A stretch of DNA of 64,000 nucleotides from Chiridota heheva (Eukaryota; Echinodermata; Holothuroidea; Apodida; Chiridotidae). The stretch lies in the NCBI GenBank assembly GCA_020152595.1, contig JAIGNY010000581.1, positions 685,001 through 749,000 of the forward strand, read 5' to 3'. Below are positions 23,040 through 35,803 of the stretch, piece after piece (within the stretch, counting starts at the first letter, position 1; each line of letters starts with the position of its first letter). Position numbers and translations under genes: made by a program. The notes below the pieces were generated by a model. That model saw only the letters and a program-made list of their open reading frames with translations, was not told where the DNA came from and did no database searches.

Positions 23040-23465
23040 AGGTGAAGCCATCGCAAGAGCCATCACAAGATGACCTCCGCAAACAGCTAGCTGTCGCTAT
23101 CCATGGATGCATGTCCATGGATTATTTAGGGAAGCATATATCATCTCAACAGCTTTAAGAGATGTCGGGTGCAGATGTGGAACGATTGCATGCTGTATAT
23201 GGGGCCCGTCTTGGTGATAAAATGACTAAAAGCTTCGGGAAAACAGCAATAAGTTTATATGCGCGTGCAGCAGCCAGTATATTTAACATTGACAGTGAGC
23301 AGGCCCTTGCTACAGACCTTGGAGAAGATCCCTTTATAAACTGATAAACACTGCATTAAGAAGTATTAGTTGCGGTCTATTTTATAAATGGGGGTTCTGG
23401 ATTGCACCAGTAAGTATGGTTCTTACAACTGGGCGTCATATTGAATATACACAAACAAAGGATAT
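23040..23465 (+). pseudogene. Polinton cargo gene 1, unknown, broken
   Basis: A frame beginning near 23040 reads 'DDLRKQLAVAIHGCMSMDYL' and meets a TAA at 23156-23158. It continues in the same frame as a 60-codon ORF (23162-23344) with 'VERLHAVYGARLGDKMTKSF'. A frameshift near 23.34 kb then leads into 'SCGLFYKWGFWIAPVSMVL'. The helical, alanine-rich pattern and the continuous reading sense suggest one ~140-residue protein. I have an impression that such proteins recur in Polinton-like elements of cnidarians. The function is unknown. Confidence 0.5.
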
Positions 23466-23470
23466 AAACA

Positions 23471-23806
23471 ATGGAGATACAGAGGTTGAAAAACCCCAAG
23501 AGGGTGGGAACCGGGAAACGTGCTGCGGAGGCACGCAAAGCACGGATAACGATGGATGTCCCGCATTCGAAGGAGACCGAGCGCTTTGAAGGGGAACTTC
23601 GGAAGATAAAGAAATCCCAGCGGGTAGAACAAGCAGCTGCAGAGACAGATCCACCTAGGGCTTCTTGGGATATTTGGTGGGGTGTACTAGCTGCTGCTGT
23701 CGTACTTGCTTCTGCTGCTGTCGTTTTAGCTAAAAATTGTCATACACCTAGTCCCCCTATGTCTGAAAACCAATTGAACGTAACCGCAGATGGTTATATA
23801 TACTAA
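23471..23806 (+). CDS. Polinton cargo gene 2: basic single-pass membrane protein
   Basis: An intact 111-codon frame. The N-terminal third is strongly basic ('RVGTGKRAAEARKARI'), the middle is charged and probably helical, and residues ~68-88 form one hydrophobic segment ('GVLAAAVVLASAAVVLA'). A short polar tail follows. The basic N-terminus with a C-proximal membrane anchor suggests a tail-anchored protein that could hold DNA or a capsid against a membrane; that is inference. It ends 3 bp before the next start. Confidence 0.6.
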   Translation: MEIQRLKNPKRVGTGKRAAEARKARITMDVPHSKETERFEGELRKIKKSQRVEQAAAETDPPRASWDIWWGVLAAAVVLASAAVVLAKNCHTPSPPMSENQLNVTADGYIY

Positions 23807-23809
23807 ACA

Positions 23810-24055
23810 ATGACACGGCCTAACCAAGTTATCAATTCCTTGTACCAGGGCGGAACAATAGTTTTACTAGCTACGGGCTATGCAGTCATAGGAAGTGCTG
23901 TTATAAAAAACTTGAAGCCACCACCCTCATTAGGGATGAAACCTCGTGATGTAGCACTCCTTACATTGGGCTTTACAGCAACTACTATGACTCGTGCGTG
24001 GCTAGTTTCCCAAGGTATCATTCCTGATAAAATCGTTACTACACCACCCAATTAA
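23810..24055 (+). CDS. Polinton cargo gene 3: two-helix membrane protein
   Basis: An intact 81-codon frame starts 3 bp after the preceding stop. It has two hydrophobic stretches, 'GTIVLLATGYAVIGSAVI' and one around 'VALLTLGFTATTMT', separated by a proline-rich loop 'KPPPSLGMKP'. The hairpin membrane topology is clear; the function is unknown. The tight packing suggests co-transcription with its neighbours. Confidence 0.6.
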   Translation: MTRPNQVINSLYQGGTIVLLATGYAVIGSAVIKNLKPPPSLGMKPRDVALLTLGFTATTMTRAWLVSQGIIPDKIVTTPPN

Positions 24056-24072
24056 ATATATGTGTCTCATAG

Positions 24073-24504
24073 ATGATGGCTACGATTGCCTTGCTTGTTG
24101 GTGGGGCTTCAGTAAACGCCCTGGCATTTTCAGGTTCAAACTTTGTATTTAGTCAGCTTGAAAAGGACCCTGCTGCACAGGAAGAACGTACGCGTCATGA
24201 TAAATCTGTGGAAAAACTGCAGACAGCTCAAATTGAATGGGCTCGTGATACGCAAGAGAAGCTGGATATGATGAATCAAAGACTTATGGCAGAAAGACGT
24301 GCTGTACAGACCTTCAGAAATGTAGATGACGCAATGACATTTTACAACCAGGTTTATGGTGCAGACTCTATTCGACTAGATTCGGAGCCTCGCCTAGAAG
24401 ACTCCTATTTATCATTCCCTCAACAACACAACCGAGAGTTGGTTTGTATTACAATTGCTACGATTGGAATGGGATCTGCTTATTTCTTGCTAAATTGCAG
24501 TTAA
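24073..24504 (+). CDS. Polinton cargo gene 4: coiled-coil protein with terminal hydrophobic segments
   Basis: An intact 143-codon frame. A hydrophobic N-terminus ('ATIALLVGGASVNALAFSGS') is followed by a charged helical region of ~60 residues ('RTRHDKSVEKLQTAQIEWAR') with heptad-like spacing. It ends in a second hydrophobic segment, 'VCITIATIGMGSAYFLL'. Both ends look membrane-inserted, with a coiled coil between them. I do not recognise a named domain. It may be a virion membrane or fusion-like structural component, but nothing in the sequence proves that. Confidence 0.6.
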   Translation: MMATIALLVGGASVNALAFSGSNFVFSQLEKDPAAQEERTRHDKSVEKLQTAQIEWARDTQEKLDMMNQRLMAERRAVQTFRNVDDAMTFYNQVYGADSIRLDSEPRLEDSYLSFPQQHNRELVCITIATIGMGSAYFLLNCS

Positions 24505-24523
24505 AATTTGTGATATAATAACA

Positions 24524-25170
24524 ATGGAGGAGGATATACCAATGATTGATTTTGGTCGAAGGGATGGCATAGCTGATGACCCGGGTGATGACCCGTACTT
24601 GTATGGTTTTGACGTAGCCGATGATTTCCTTCCCGATGTACCCACCAGCCCACTGAGGCTAAAACTAGCGTTGATGGGCTTAATCTGACTATTGCAGAAC
24701 AGCAACGTGAAGTTGACAAGATTCAGTACGTAAACAAATTTTACGCTGATATGAAAATTGCTGGTACTCCAAAGTATGACCTATTTAAGTTGGATTCAGA
24801 GCATAATTTGTATCTAACAGACAGGGGTAGTGAGATCCGCTTTAACAAAATTCGGACTGGTGGATGGATCACTGTATCAACAATCAAGTCACAAAGAGGA
24901 GGGAATGGGACAAACAGGGAATTATTTGATGATAGACAAAATGCTGCTACCAAAATAGAGAGTACGGCGTCTAACGTCATTGATGGTACAGATCCCAATG
25001 TAACTGCACTGTTGGATGACATCGAACAATTAATATGGAAAACAGATGTAGCTGTTCAGACTGATGCCCCCCCCCCCACTACCCCTACGGGAAATCATGG
25101 GACTCGACAGGCAGCTTACAACTATACGAGGTATATTATCAGCTTAAGAAAGCAAGCTTGTGGAAATTGA
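24524..25170 (+). pseudogene. Polinton cargo gene 5: acidic/coiled-coil protein, frameshifted
   Basis: The frame starts at ATG 24524 with an acidic N-terminus ('MEEDIPMIDFGRRDG'), shifts frame near 24.66 kb and stays open to 25170. The second part includes 'IAEQQREVDKIQYVNKFYAD' and 'YDLFKLDSEHNLYLTDRGSE', then a low-complexity run of Pro and Thr. It may form one gene with the next block, because the downstream frame continues without an evident new start. No known domain. Confidence 0.5.
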
Positions 25171-25725
25171 CCAACAACGCGAAGTGGCAACATACCTCCT
25201 CGAAGCAAGCAGCGATAAAGACGAAAAGACAAGTATGCGCAGAGACATTGAATTGGAAGGAGGGACGCTCTACATACTAGCATAGACACACTTCGTGGTG
25301 ATCTGAAGTCTCAGGTACGGCAGATACGTGACCTTGCACGTGAGCTTGTATATAGCGACCTTTCTCTCTAAGAGAAATTGGTCAAGTTGTTTCGAGAACA
25401 GGGTGTGACGATTGCTTCCATTATAACCGCATTAGGGTTTATGATATCCACTATCATACTGGCACTTGGGCTGGGAGGAGTTCCCGTACCAACACCACAG
25501 CCGACGCCGCCGCCAGAAAATGTTGTCAAAGCACTTGGTCGGGTGATGAATCGTTTTGGTAAATGGCTCGGTGCAGCTCTACCGGGCATCATTGGTGGTG
25601 CCCTTTTTTTGCTTTTCAATCTAATTGGTGACATATTTACAAAGGTAGGAGTCAGTCACTTGTGGGCACTTGTGTTTGCAGTTGGTGGTGCACTTATCGC
25701 ATGGGTATCCAGGCAACCAAATTGA
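25171..25725 (+). pseudogene. Polinton cargo gene 6: C-terminal multi-helix membrane protein, broken
   Basis: Two short out-of-frame helical pieces ('DQQREVATYLLEASSDKDEK' and 'VRQIRDLARELVYSDLSL') lead to a TAA at 25369-25371. The open frame then runs to 25725. The latter starts 'LVKLFREQGVTIASI' and has three hydrophobic segments around a Pro-rich linker ('VPVPTPQPTPPP'). It is either the C-terminal half of the preceding gene or a separate gene. The 'FREQGVTIASI' entry into a membrane helix is one I associate from memory with proteins of Polinton-like elements in other invertebrates. Confidence 0.5.
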
Positions 25726-25752
25726 ATATATAATATGATATTTAATACTAGG

Positions 25753-26429
25753 ATGTATTACAGCAGGCATATTGTCACCGGAGAACCCACCAATCTCCAA
25801 TTTCCGCTCCACGTAAGCGAAGTAAGAATCAATGATGTGTGCTTTACCAGTGGTTGGTATAACCTTGATAAGGATGGGAAGATGGATGTTCTGTTAATTT
25901 ATAGTGACAGGTCAAGACAATAAAGTTTGAGACAGGCCTGTATAATTTCAATATGATTAAAAAGAAGATTAGATAATGAGATAATCCGAAATGATGCGGG
26001 TGGTATTGATTAAAGCCGGCTACTGCACTGACCCGTATAACTGTGCCAGATGCGACTGGGCTTATTATAAGTGAAAATCTCTTAGAGCTATTGGGGTTCG
26101 AACTTACTAATAAAAATAAGACAATGGACCCAGGTGTGTATAGGAGCGATCGTGTGCCTCCTCTTATAGTGGATCTTTCCTAAAGTATTCACCTCCGGGA
26201 GTTAGCTGTTTCGCATAACCTTGTTGATGGACACCCCACGGATAGACTTGGTAAATTTCTTGTGAATAAGACTGATATAGGTCGAATAACTCATATACGA
26301 TATAGTCAGCCAAGAATGTATCGACTTGCGAAGGATGTGCTGAATACCATCACCTTAGGAGTACGAAACAATGGTAAACCTTTCAATAACCACATTCTCC
26401 CCATTGAAGTTGCATTGCTATTAAAATAA
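25753..26429 (+). pseudogene. Polinton cargo gene 7a, broken (paralogue of 7b)
   Basis: It starts 'MYYSRHIVTGEPTNLQFPLH' and ends, in a different frame, 'NNHILPIEVALLLK' before TAA 26427-26429. Stops and shifts lie near 25.92, 25.98 and 26.18 kb. The full length would be ~220 codons. The downstream gene has the same beginning, middle and end, so this is one member of a tandem pair. The size and beta-rich look would suit a minor capsid (single jelly-roll) or fibre protein, but that is speculation. Confidence 0.5.
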
Positions 26430-26432
26430 TCG

Positions 26433-27055
26433 ATGTATTACAGCACATATCTAGTCACTGGAAAACCAAGAAACCTAGAAACCCCTCTTCAAGTAAAAGA
26501 GGTTATAAAGGAGCGTGGATTTTTAGACATTAGATATTAAGAAAGTAAGCGAATTAAATGGGTAACTATTAAACCAGGCTTCTATACTTCCAATACACTC
26601 AAGAAAAGAGTTGATAGGGAGATAGAAAGAGGAGGTATGTTCTTAGAATAAAGCACTTTACAAATCAAATTAGTCATACCGGCTACTTGTAAAGTCAAAT
26701 TCAGCAGTAACTTTCTATATTTCTTGGGAATGATTCTCACGGATGAATGGGTGGGTGCAGGTGCATATAGGAGTGATCACGTGCCTCCCATTTTAAGGAT
26801 CTTTCTATATGTATTCACCTTCTGGAATAAGATGTCACTCGAAACTTTGTTGAGGGGCGCCATAGCCATAGACTGGCAAAAATGACTTTTAATGAAGAAG
26901 TAGGGGAAACTACTCACGTAGCATATTCACACCCCATGATGCATGCTCTTGTTGGAGATGTGTTAAACACCATCACTTTAGAGGTGCGTGATGGCTATGG
27001 GCAACTCATACATAATAATAATTTATCAATTGAAGTGACGTTACTATTAAAATAG
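26433..27055 (+). pseudogene. Polinton cargo gene 7b, broken (tandem duplicate of 7a)
   Basis: It begins 3 bp after the stop of 7a with 'MYYSTYLVTGKPRNLETPLQ' and ends 'NNNLSIEVTLLLK' before TAG 27053-27055. The internal phrase 'GAYRSDHVPP' matches 'GVYRSDRVPP' in 7a, and both then have a similar 'YVFT'-'LEN' region. Stops at ~26.54 and 26.65 kb and shifts break it. The two copies differ at many positions, so the duplication is old. Confidence 0.5.
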
Positions 27056-27057
27056 CT

Positions 27058-27711
27058 ATGAAGGTTGCTGACAACATTTATCCAACATTACCATCAGCTT
27101 CTCCTAAAGAGGTAGCCAGCAATTTCCGCTTACAAGATATGACACAACTAAAAAATTACCTTGAAACTGATATTTCTACTCAAGAAGGTCTTACGCCGCA
27201 AATACACACGAGTCTCCCATGGGTTTGAAGCAGTAGACACAGTGCTTACTGTATTAACAACCATGGGACTTGGTGCAGCTGGAATAGGTGTTTTGGCTAC
27301 GATTGTTGCTGCACAAGCAGCGATTGCTATGGAAAGTGTTGCTGCTGTATGTGGTGTTGGTTGTGTACTCTAACTGTATAATTATTTAAGAACACGGATG
27401 GATAAGAAATTTGCGAAGCATCGTCAGATTGCAACAATTGCTTCCTCTAAGATTAACAGCATCGTAGACCTTGTTAGTAAAGCCGTCGAAGATGATGACG
27501 TTTCTGCTTCAGAATTTCAGACAGTCGTTGCAGAATTTGAACGTTATAAAGTCTTTAAAGAGAAGGCCCGAGCTGTTAAAAAGACGGGTGGGGATGAAAA
27601 AAACAGCTTCTGGAAAATGGGAAACAAATTGGGCGGCAGGAGGCGCAGCAGGCTATTGCCAAAGCACTGGGTGGAGCCTCAAGCTTTCAGCGAGATCCAC
27701 CTTCATATTGA
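27058..27711 (+). pseudogene. Polinton cargo gene 8: glycine/alanine-rich membrane domain plus helical tail
   Basis: It starts 2 bp after gene 7b with 'MKVADNIYPTLPSASPKEVA'. A shift near 27.18 kb leads to a basic 'KKVLRRKYTRVSHGF' and a long Gly/Ala-rich hydrophobic region ('TTMGLGAAGIGVLATIVAAQ'). A stop at ~27.37 kb is followed by the frame starting 'MDKKFAKHRQIATIASSKIN', which is charged and helical. The true C-terminus probably lies in a third frame ending at 27711. The intact ancestor was ~215 codons. The pattern is two membrane passes followed by a cytoplasmic helical bundle. The function is unknown. Confidence 0.5.
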
Positions 27712-27760
27712 AGGCGTCATGATATGAATATATGGTAGTATTTAACAAATCCCCGGACAT

Positions 27761-28719
27761 ATGCCAGAGGTTTCTGTTTGGCAGGTTGCTGAGACTGTGG
27801 GTGTGGGTAATCTAACTGTCTAACAGAACAGCGGATACACCCAGGCGGATCAGATCAGAACTTCTTGGAAAAGTTTTAAAACATCTTTAAAAACTACCGA
27901 ATACACAGCGTACATGCAGACATGATGATGCCACTGTGGAAAGGTGGCGTGCCGACCCTATGATGTTTTGGCAAACGCAATTAAATTTTGCCATGTGGAT
28001 TAACGCAGATGGATGTGGTGTTTCTCCCGAGCAGATGACTAACTACACACACTGGACGGTTCGCATGGTTTATCGCTTTTATGTGTATTTACACCATACG
28101 GAGAATATTAAAAAGACTTGAAGTTCGTCTACCAGATGAGGATAACTTTGACTCTTACATTAATCCGTACGGTGACGGGGCGTTAAAACAACTGTATAAA
28201 GAATTTGGGATTTCGCCGGAAGTTACCCAGTGGACCCCACCAAGGGTTTCAAACCAGGGACTAGGGATACCCTGGAAATGGTACTCAACCACTTATCACC
28301 CCATCCAGTATGTGGCTAACGACATGGCGAAGAAAGGTATCATCCGCGCAAACTTCTACATCGGCAGCAATTACTATGAAAAGATAATCATGTCATTTGG
28401 GGGACCGGGCAGTCATGCTGACCGTCGACTACATATCAGTCAACCATCGAATACGGAAACTGGTTACTTAAAAATAATCAAACCAACTAGTGATGGTTTC
28501 ACAGACCTTGGTATCACCTATATCAACGACAGCATTCGTGTTCTTGTGTGGGCTGTTTTAGGTGCTCAAGCACAAACTCGCAGTCAAATTCTTGGTGGTG
28601 GTGCTAATCTGGATGCTCAGCAACAATTTATTTATAATGTTGAGGATGCAGTGGCTGCTCCTATAGATCTCCCATCTTCTATTTAACGTTATCAAGACAC
28701 CCTGACCCAACTCCTTTAG
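27761..28719 (+). pseudogene. Polinton cargo gene 9: large unknown protein, broken
   Basis: The longest cargo gene. It starts 'MPEVSVWQVAETVGVGNLTV', meets stops at ~27.82 and 27.92 kb, then reads through 'MFWQTQLNFAMWINADGCGV' and, after a shift at ~28.12 kb, a 200-codon open stretch. That contains 'FDSYINPYGDGALKQLYKEF' and 'RVLVWAVLGAQAQTRSQILG'. An in-frame TAA at 28684-28686 precedes 'RYQDTLTQLL' and a TAG at 28717-28719, so the native end is probably 28719. No membrane segment. The strong 'GAQAQTR' helix and the length (~310 codons) suggest a conserved structural protein. Confidence 0.55.
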
Positions 28720-29097
28720 ATTTCAGTCTGGGTCAAGATTTGTACATGATTCCTAGCAATATGCTTTTGCGTATAGATACCCAAATTGGCTACAACAATA
28801 ATATTATTGTTGCTAAAGACCTAGCTATGGGTAAGCACCATAATATACATTTTTATCACAGCCCCAGAACCTCCAGTTCTTGATTCGAGGGTAGAATACG
28901 GCAGCCTACAGGATCCAGAACCCCCAGTTCTTGAATCGGGGGTAGAATACGGTAGCCTACCGGATACAGTTCCGGGGGTCAGCAGCCTACCGGGTGGGGT
29001 GGATGATACACTAGAAGCTAAAATGGAAAAAATAGCATTATCGTTAGTTATCATCGGCGCTTTAATTCTGGGGGTTATATACAAAAACTACCAATAA
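28690..29097 (+). pseudogene. Polinton cargo gene 10: tail-anchored protein with internal duplication
   Basis: An N-terminal piece ('LDFSLGQDLYMIPSNMLLRI', 28.72-28.83 kb) overlaps the end of gene 9. After a shift near 28.85 kb comes a segment with two near-identical ~16-residue repeats ('PPVLDSRVEYGSL' and 'PPVLESGVEYGSL'). A terminal hydrophobic helix 'ALSLVIIGALILGVIY' precedes TAA 29095-29097. It is the last gene before the right-end AT tract. It is probably a tail-anchored membrane protein; the role is unknown. Confidence 0.5.
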
Positions 29098-29112
29098 AAT
29101 ATGAAAATAATA

Positions 29113-29118
<6 letters not shown>

Positions 29119-29177
<59 letters not shown>

Positions 29178-29182
29178 ATATA
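29119..29182. repeat. (AT)n tract on 5' side of nested LINE
   Basis: About 64 bp of almost pure AT. Together with 31693-31911 it is the split remnant of the microsatellite that mirrors 16129-16335 at the other end of the Polinton. Confidence 0.85.
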
Positions 29183-29183
29183 C

Positions 29184-32234
<3,051 letters not shown>

Positions 32235-32235
32235 A

Positions 32236-33650
32236 TTTAAGTTAAATACTTAATATCATGTGCCCCTCCGGCTCAGTTTAAATCCCAATATTATCCTCTG
32301 CCCCTGCCAAAGCATCTTACTCCTTTATCCAAGAGACTGAAGCTTTGTCATTTTCAGATCCTCGAAAGGGATTTAATTCACTAGCTTCCAGGATTTGTCC
32401 ACTGCCAAATATCCCCCCTCCCCCTCCCGTCTCCATACACCCACACACTTTTCAGTCCCTTCTGCACCTACATTGGAATATTTTTAAATTTTGATATACG
32501 TTTTATTATCTTTATGTAAGTGGTTGGTTACATTACATGCTCGGGGTCAAACTTTGAACTAATTTTTTATTTTAGTGTTTTGTGAATAGCGCCATCATTT
32601 TGGCAATGTCAGCCTCTCGTGTTACCGATTATTTATATAGGAATTGTACGCTTACTAAATGTACCATCAACGCGTAGGAGTATTTTCTTGAAATTTAAAT
32701 TTAAGTCCTCATGGTTAGATGGCTCAGATTTCTGGTCACAAGTAACAGAAAGAATAGTCTGGTGGCTGAATCTATTCGATAACTGAATCGAGCTTAAAGT
32801 TTGAAAATATTGTAACACCGTGTGAGTTTGAAAAATGTGCCATCATTTGAAACTATCTGTTAAGTTAGGACGTTTAACACGTTAGCCTACGTCCTCGTAC
32901 TGTCGTAGCCCAAATGTTATTGTTGACCTAACGTTACTGTTTCAGCACTAAGATGAACTGACGTATTGGCCTAGCCTACCAAGTAAGCGGTGTTTTACCA
33001 TGTGTACGCATGTTGTTAGTGTTACTTGTTAATGTTATTCGCATTTAAATTCTTTTCCTGACATAAGCCTAACGTCGTTAGGCCTAAGTTATTTTAAGCC
33101 CAGGTTGATAATTATTTTGCCCATTTTTTTTTTTTATACCTTACTTCCCAAGCAGCCCAAGCTAAATTACAATTTGCATGAGAAAATTATGTGTTGGTAC
33201 ATTGGTAGGCCTAGGCCTATGCCACTGATAATTAATCGCCACTTTCAATTCAGGAACTTAAAAGTTTTGGAAAAATCCTCCCAGCGAAGTCAAAAGTTTA
33301 GTCGATATTTAGTATAAATAATCTCAGAAAAATTGTAGTAGGCCTAGGGCCCTAACGTGTGTTGTTACTAGGCTACAGTGGTAAATTGTAAGTTAATGCA
33401 GTAGGCCCTAGGGCCTATATAATAATAGTAATGTTATGTATTTCTTACCAAGGTTGAGGTGAGTAAGTCTAAGTTGTAGACTTGTTGCCTTTCTTCTCAT
33501 GGCTTGAAGTTGCAGACAAATTTTATGAACACTTCAAACTTTGGCAAGAGCCAGCAGTTGCACAGGCAGTCATGTTGAACTTAAGTTTAAGGAGTGATCA
33601 TTCCAAAACATAAACAAAATTAAAACTGTTATTTGATGGGGCATTATCAA
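32236..33650. other. Intergenic between Polinton and LINE fragment, no gene seen
   Basis: Largely single-copy-looking sequence with 'ttaggcctaacg'-type words. Its position upstream of the USP36-like gene makes it a candidate for promoter or 5' untranslated exons, but no signal fixes a start site. Confidence 0.4.
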
Positions 33651-33654
33651 CATG

Positions 33655-34090
33655 CAATCAAACTTTATTCAAATCATTTAATCAATTTTATTCAAATCAT
33701 TTAATCATTCAAACTTTCAAGTCGGCCATATTGATGATGCGAAAAGCAGAAGTAGATCATGTGTTGTGTTGTTGCCCTGCATCTAGCTTTTTTTTTAGTT
33801 TCCAAATGTGACTTATTAATTATCCTAGAATCTTTATCTTGCTCAAAAAAGGTCTCAAAATTAATGTCTTCCAAACCATGTAGAATTTTATACACTTATG
33901 CCAAGGTATGCCAATAATTCTTAAACAGTCATAATATGGAAGATCTTGAATAGAAAGAATAAATTTGGTTGCTCTTTTCTGTACTTTTTTTATTTTCCTG
34001 GTGGCATCTTGCTTCGTATACGGATTCCAAACTAGTGTGCAATATTCTAAAACTGGTCTTACTAAAGCTTTGTAAATAACTCAGAAGATA
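33655..34090 (-). pseudogene. CR1-like LINE 3' RT fragment
   Basis: On the minus strand, frames include 'ALVRPVLEYCTLVWNPYTKQ' (~34.03 kb), then 'KVQKRATKFILSIQDLPYYD' and 'MYKILHGLEDINFETFFEQD'. They follow the same order as the C-terminus of the CR1-like copies at 14-15 kb, with shifts. It is 5'-truncated and dead. Confidence 0.65.
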
Positions 34091-34214
34091 TCCACATCCA
34101 TACATCCGTATTGTGTTTCTTTATTGATTAATTTTCAATCATGGTTTTATTGTTGGATTAATAAAATGTCATTTTTTACCACAAAAAGTTAAGAATATTT
34201 TCAGGTAGCCTAAT

Positions 34215-34810
34215 GGCCACACTCAAAACACCAAGTATAGGGGTCATCAACGTTAGGCTCCCTATGCAGTACCCGCCATATCCACAGAAAATTAATTCCA
34301 ACAATATACTCCTAACAGTCACAAGAGGGATTTCTTCGACATTCAATTTTTGAATAAAAAACTCTATACACACCTCATGTATGTTGAAATTCACAGCTTT
34401 TCGGAGCAACATTTGTACATCTCTTGTCGCCGGAGATTGCTTTGCAAATGGTTACAAGAGGTGTGGGCTTGAAAAAAAAACTTGTAGCTTGATTGTTAAA
34501 TACACAAAATCCATTGAACTGTCATTTTAATAGTCGATTGCTACGAAAACCTTTTTCGTTTTGAAAATGACAAATCAGTATTAAAAAATGACTGATTTGT
34601 CATTTCTGAATTTCAACATACAGGAGGTGGGTAGAGATTTTTTCTTCTTCAAAAATTGGGTGTCAAAGGAATCTCTCTCGTGACTGTTGGGAGTCGCAAG
34701 TACGGGTAGGCCAGGGCATTTTTGTAGGAATGAATTTTCCGTGGAAATGGCGGTACTGCACAGGGAGCCTAAGGTTATTGACCCCTATACTTGGTGTTTC
34801 GAATATGGCC
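34215..34810. mobile_element. Foldback element F2 (~600 bp, long inverted arms)
   Basis: The left arm contains 'acaccaagtataggggtca' and 'aggctccctatgcagtacc'. The same text appears inverted at the right end (34740-34810). The arms are ~230 bp at perhaps 85% identity and meet at a palindromic centre around 'aaatgacaaatcagt'. No protein is encoded. It is a non-autonomous foldback/MITE. Confidence 0.65.
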
Positions 34811-34929
34811 TATATTGAAGCTTAATAAATAAAATGAATAAAATCATCAAACTATTTTTTTGTTATTTTAATAATGGAATAAAGTTGTATCACAAGAAAC
34901 TAGTTTTTGGCATTGAAGTTGTACTGCTA

Positions 34930-35235
34930 TATGTACGGAGTTGGAATTTAAATATAGAATTTCCCACAGTTCTGGACAAATGTGTCGAAATCACAACATA
35001 AAGAATAATGTAGTGCAACATCTAGCTTTAATCCCTCTTTTGCAATTTAATGTGCGTTTCATCTCACAAATAAACGGAACGATTTAAAGCACATATTGCC
35101 TCGACTGCTGTTGTTTTTATACTCAAGAAATTTATATAAAAAATTGTTTGAATGAATTTTTTTTCTCCATGAATTTTCAATTTTTCCTGCAATTAAATTG
35201 CCAGAACCGTAAGTGTTTTTTTTTCCAGCTCCATA
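34930..35235 (+). repeat. Dispersed repeat R1, copy 1
   Basis: It shares blocks such as 'cacagttctggacaaa', 'cttttgcaatttaatgtg' and 'aaagcacatatt' with 41850-42097 and 46640-47095. The 3' side ends in a T run and 'ccagctcc'. It is non-coding. Confidence 0.5.
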
Positions 35236-35490
35236 CATATACTAGGATTTTACCCCTATCTCTCTCAATCTCCTCTTGATATTCTTATTTAGTCTTCTTT
35301 CCCCACCCTCTCTCTCTCTACATTATTTTTTCACCCATACACCTCTCTCGATCCCACCTTTCTGGCTTTTAGTTCTCGTGTTTCCCTCAATCTCCTCCTG
35401 TTTTCTTTTCTTCCTACCTCTGGAATGATCTTACCTCTCAGGCACAATTTGACCTTTGCTGTTGTGGTGCCGTTAAATTCTCATCAAACA
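35228..35490 (+). mobile_element. I/Nimb-like LINE solo 3' end
   Basis: The pyrimidine-rich 3' untranslated tail ('tacctctggaatgatct', 'ctcaggcacaatttgacc', 'gtggtgccgttaa', 'catcaaacaaa') matches the 3' ends of the larger LINE copy at ~40840-41038 and the solo end at 49497-49790. It lies just upstream of the first coding exon of the USP36-like gene. Confidence 0.65.
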
Positions 35491-35544
35491 AACTCATTCT
35501 GGTGTTTATTTTCCATCCATTTTAGTTGATGAATTAATGGAAGT

Positions 35545-35803
35545 ATGACAATTGATGACACTCTGCGTAAAGACCTCCAAAATACAAAACGGAGAGGACA
35601 TTACGATCAAGGAAATCAGAAATCGGGCAACTCGGATTTAGATCAGCATATAGTAGCATCCTCAAGGCAAGTCTTGCTCCACAAGATCGACTTCCATCAA
35701 GCTGATAAAGATGCCTCATACCGTCTGCAGGACCTGCGTGGGAAGTATGTGCCTCTGAATCCCAAGAAACGAGAGGGGGTCAACGGAGGTGGGGAGTCCC
35801 AGA
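35545..35803 (+). CDS. USP36: USP36-like deubiquitinase, first coding exon
   Basis: The exon encodes 86 residues starting at ATG 35545. The segment 'VLLHKIDFHQADKDASYRLQ' followed by 'LRGKYVPLNPKK' matches the conserved N-terminal region specific to USP36 (and not USP42), just ahead of the catalytic domain. The donor 'CCCAGAgtaagt' leaves phase 1, which fits the next exon at 43803. A plausible acceptor 'tccattttag' at 35525 suggests an upstream untranslated exon. USP36 removes ubiquitin from nucleolar and other substrates; only the 5' half of the gene is in the window. Confidence 0.75.

Noticed and set aside
23040..23465. Adenovirus-type maturation protease in the cargo block
   Set aside because: I looked for a His-Asp-Cys arrangement in the cargo frames and saw none that could be supported.
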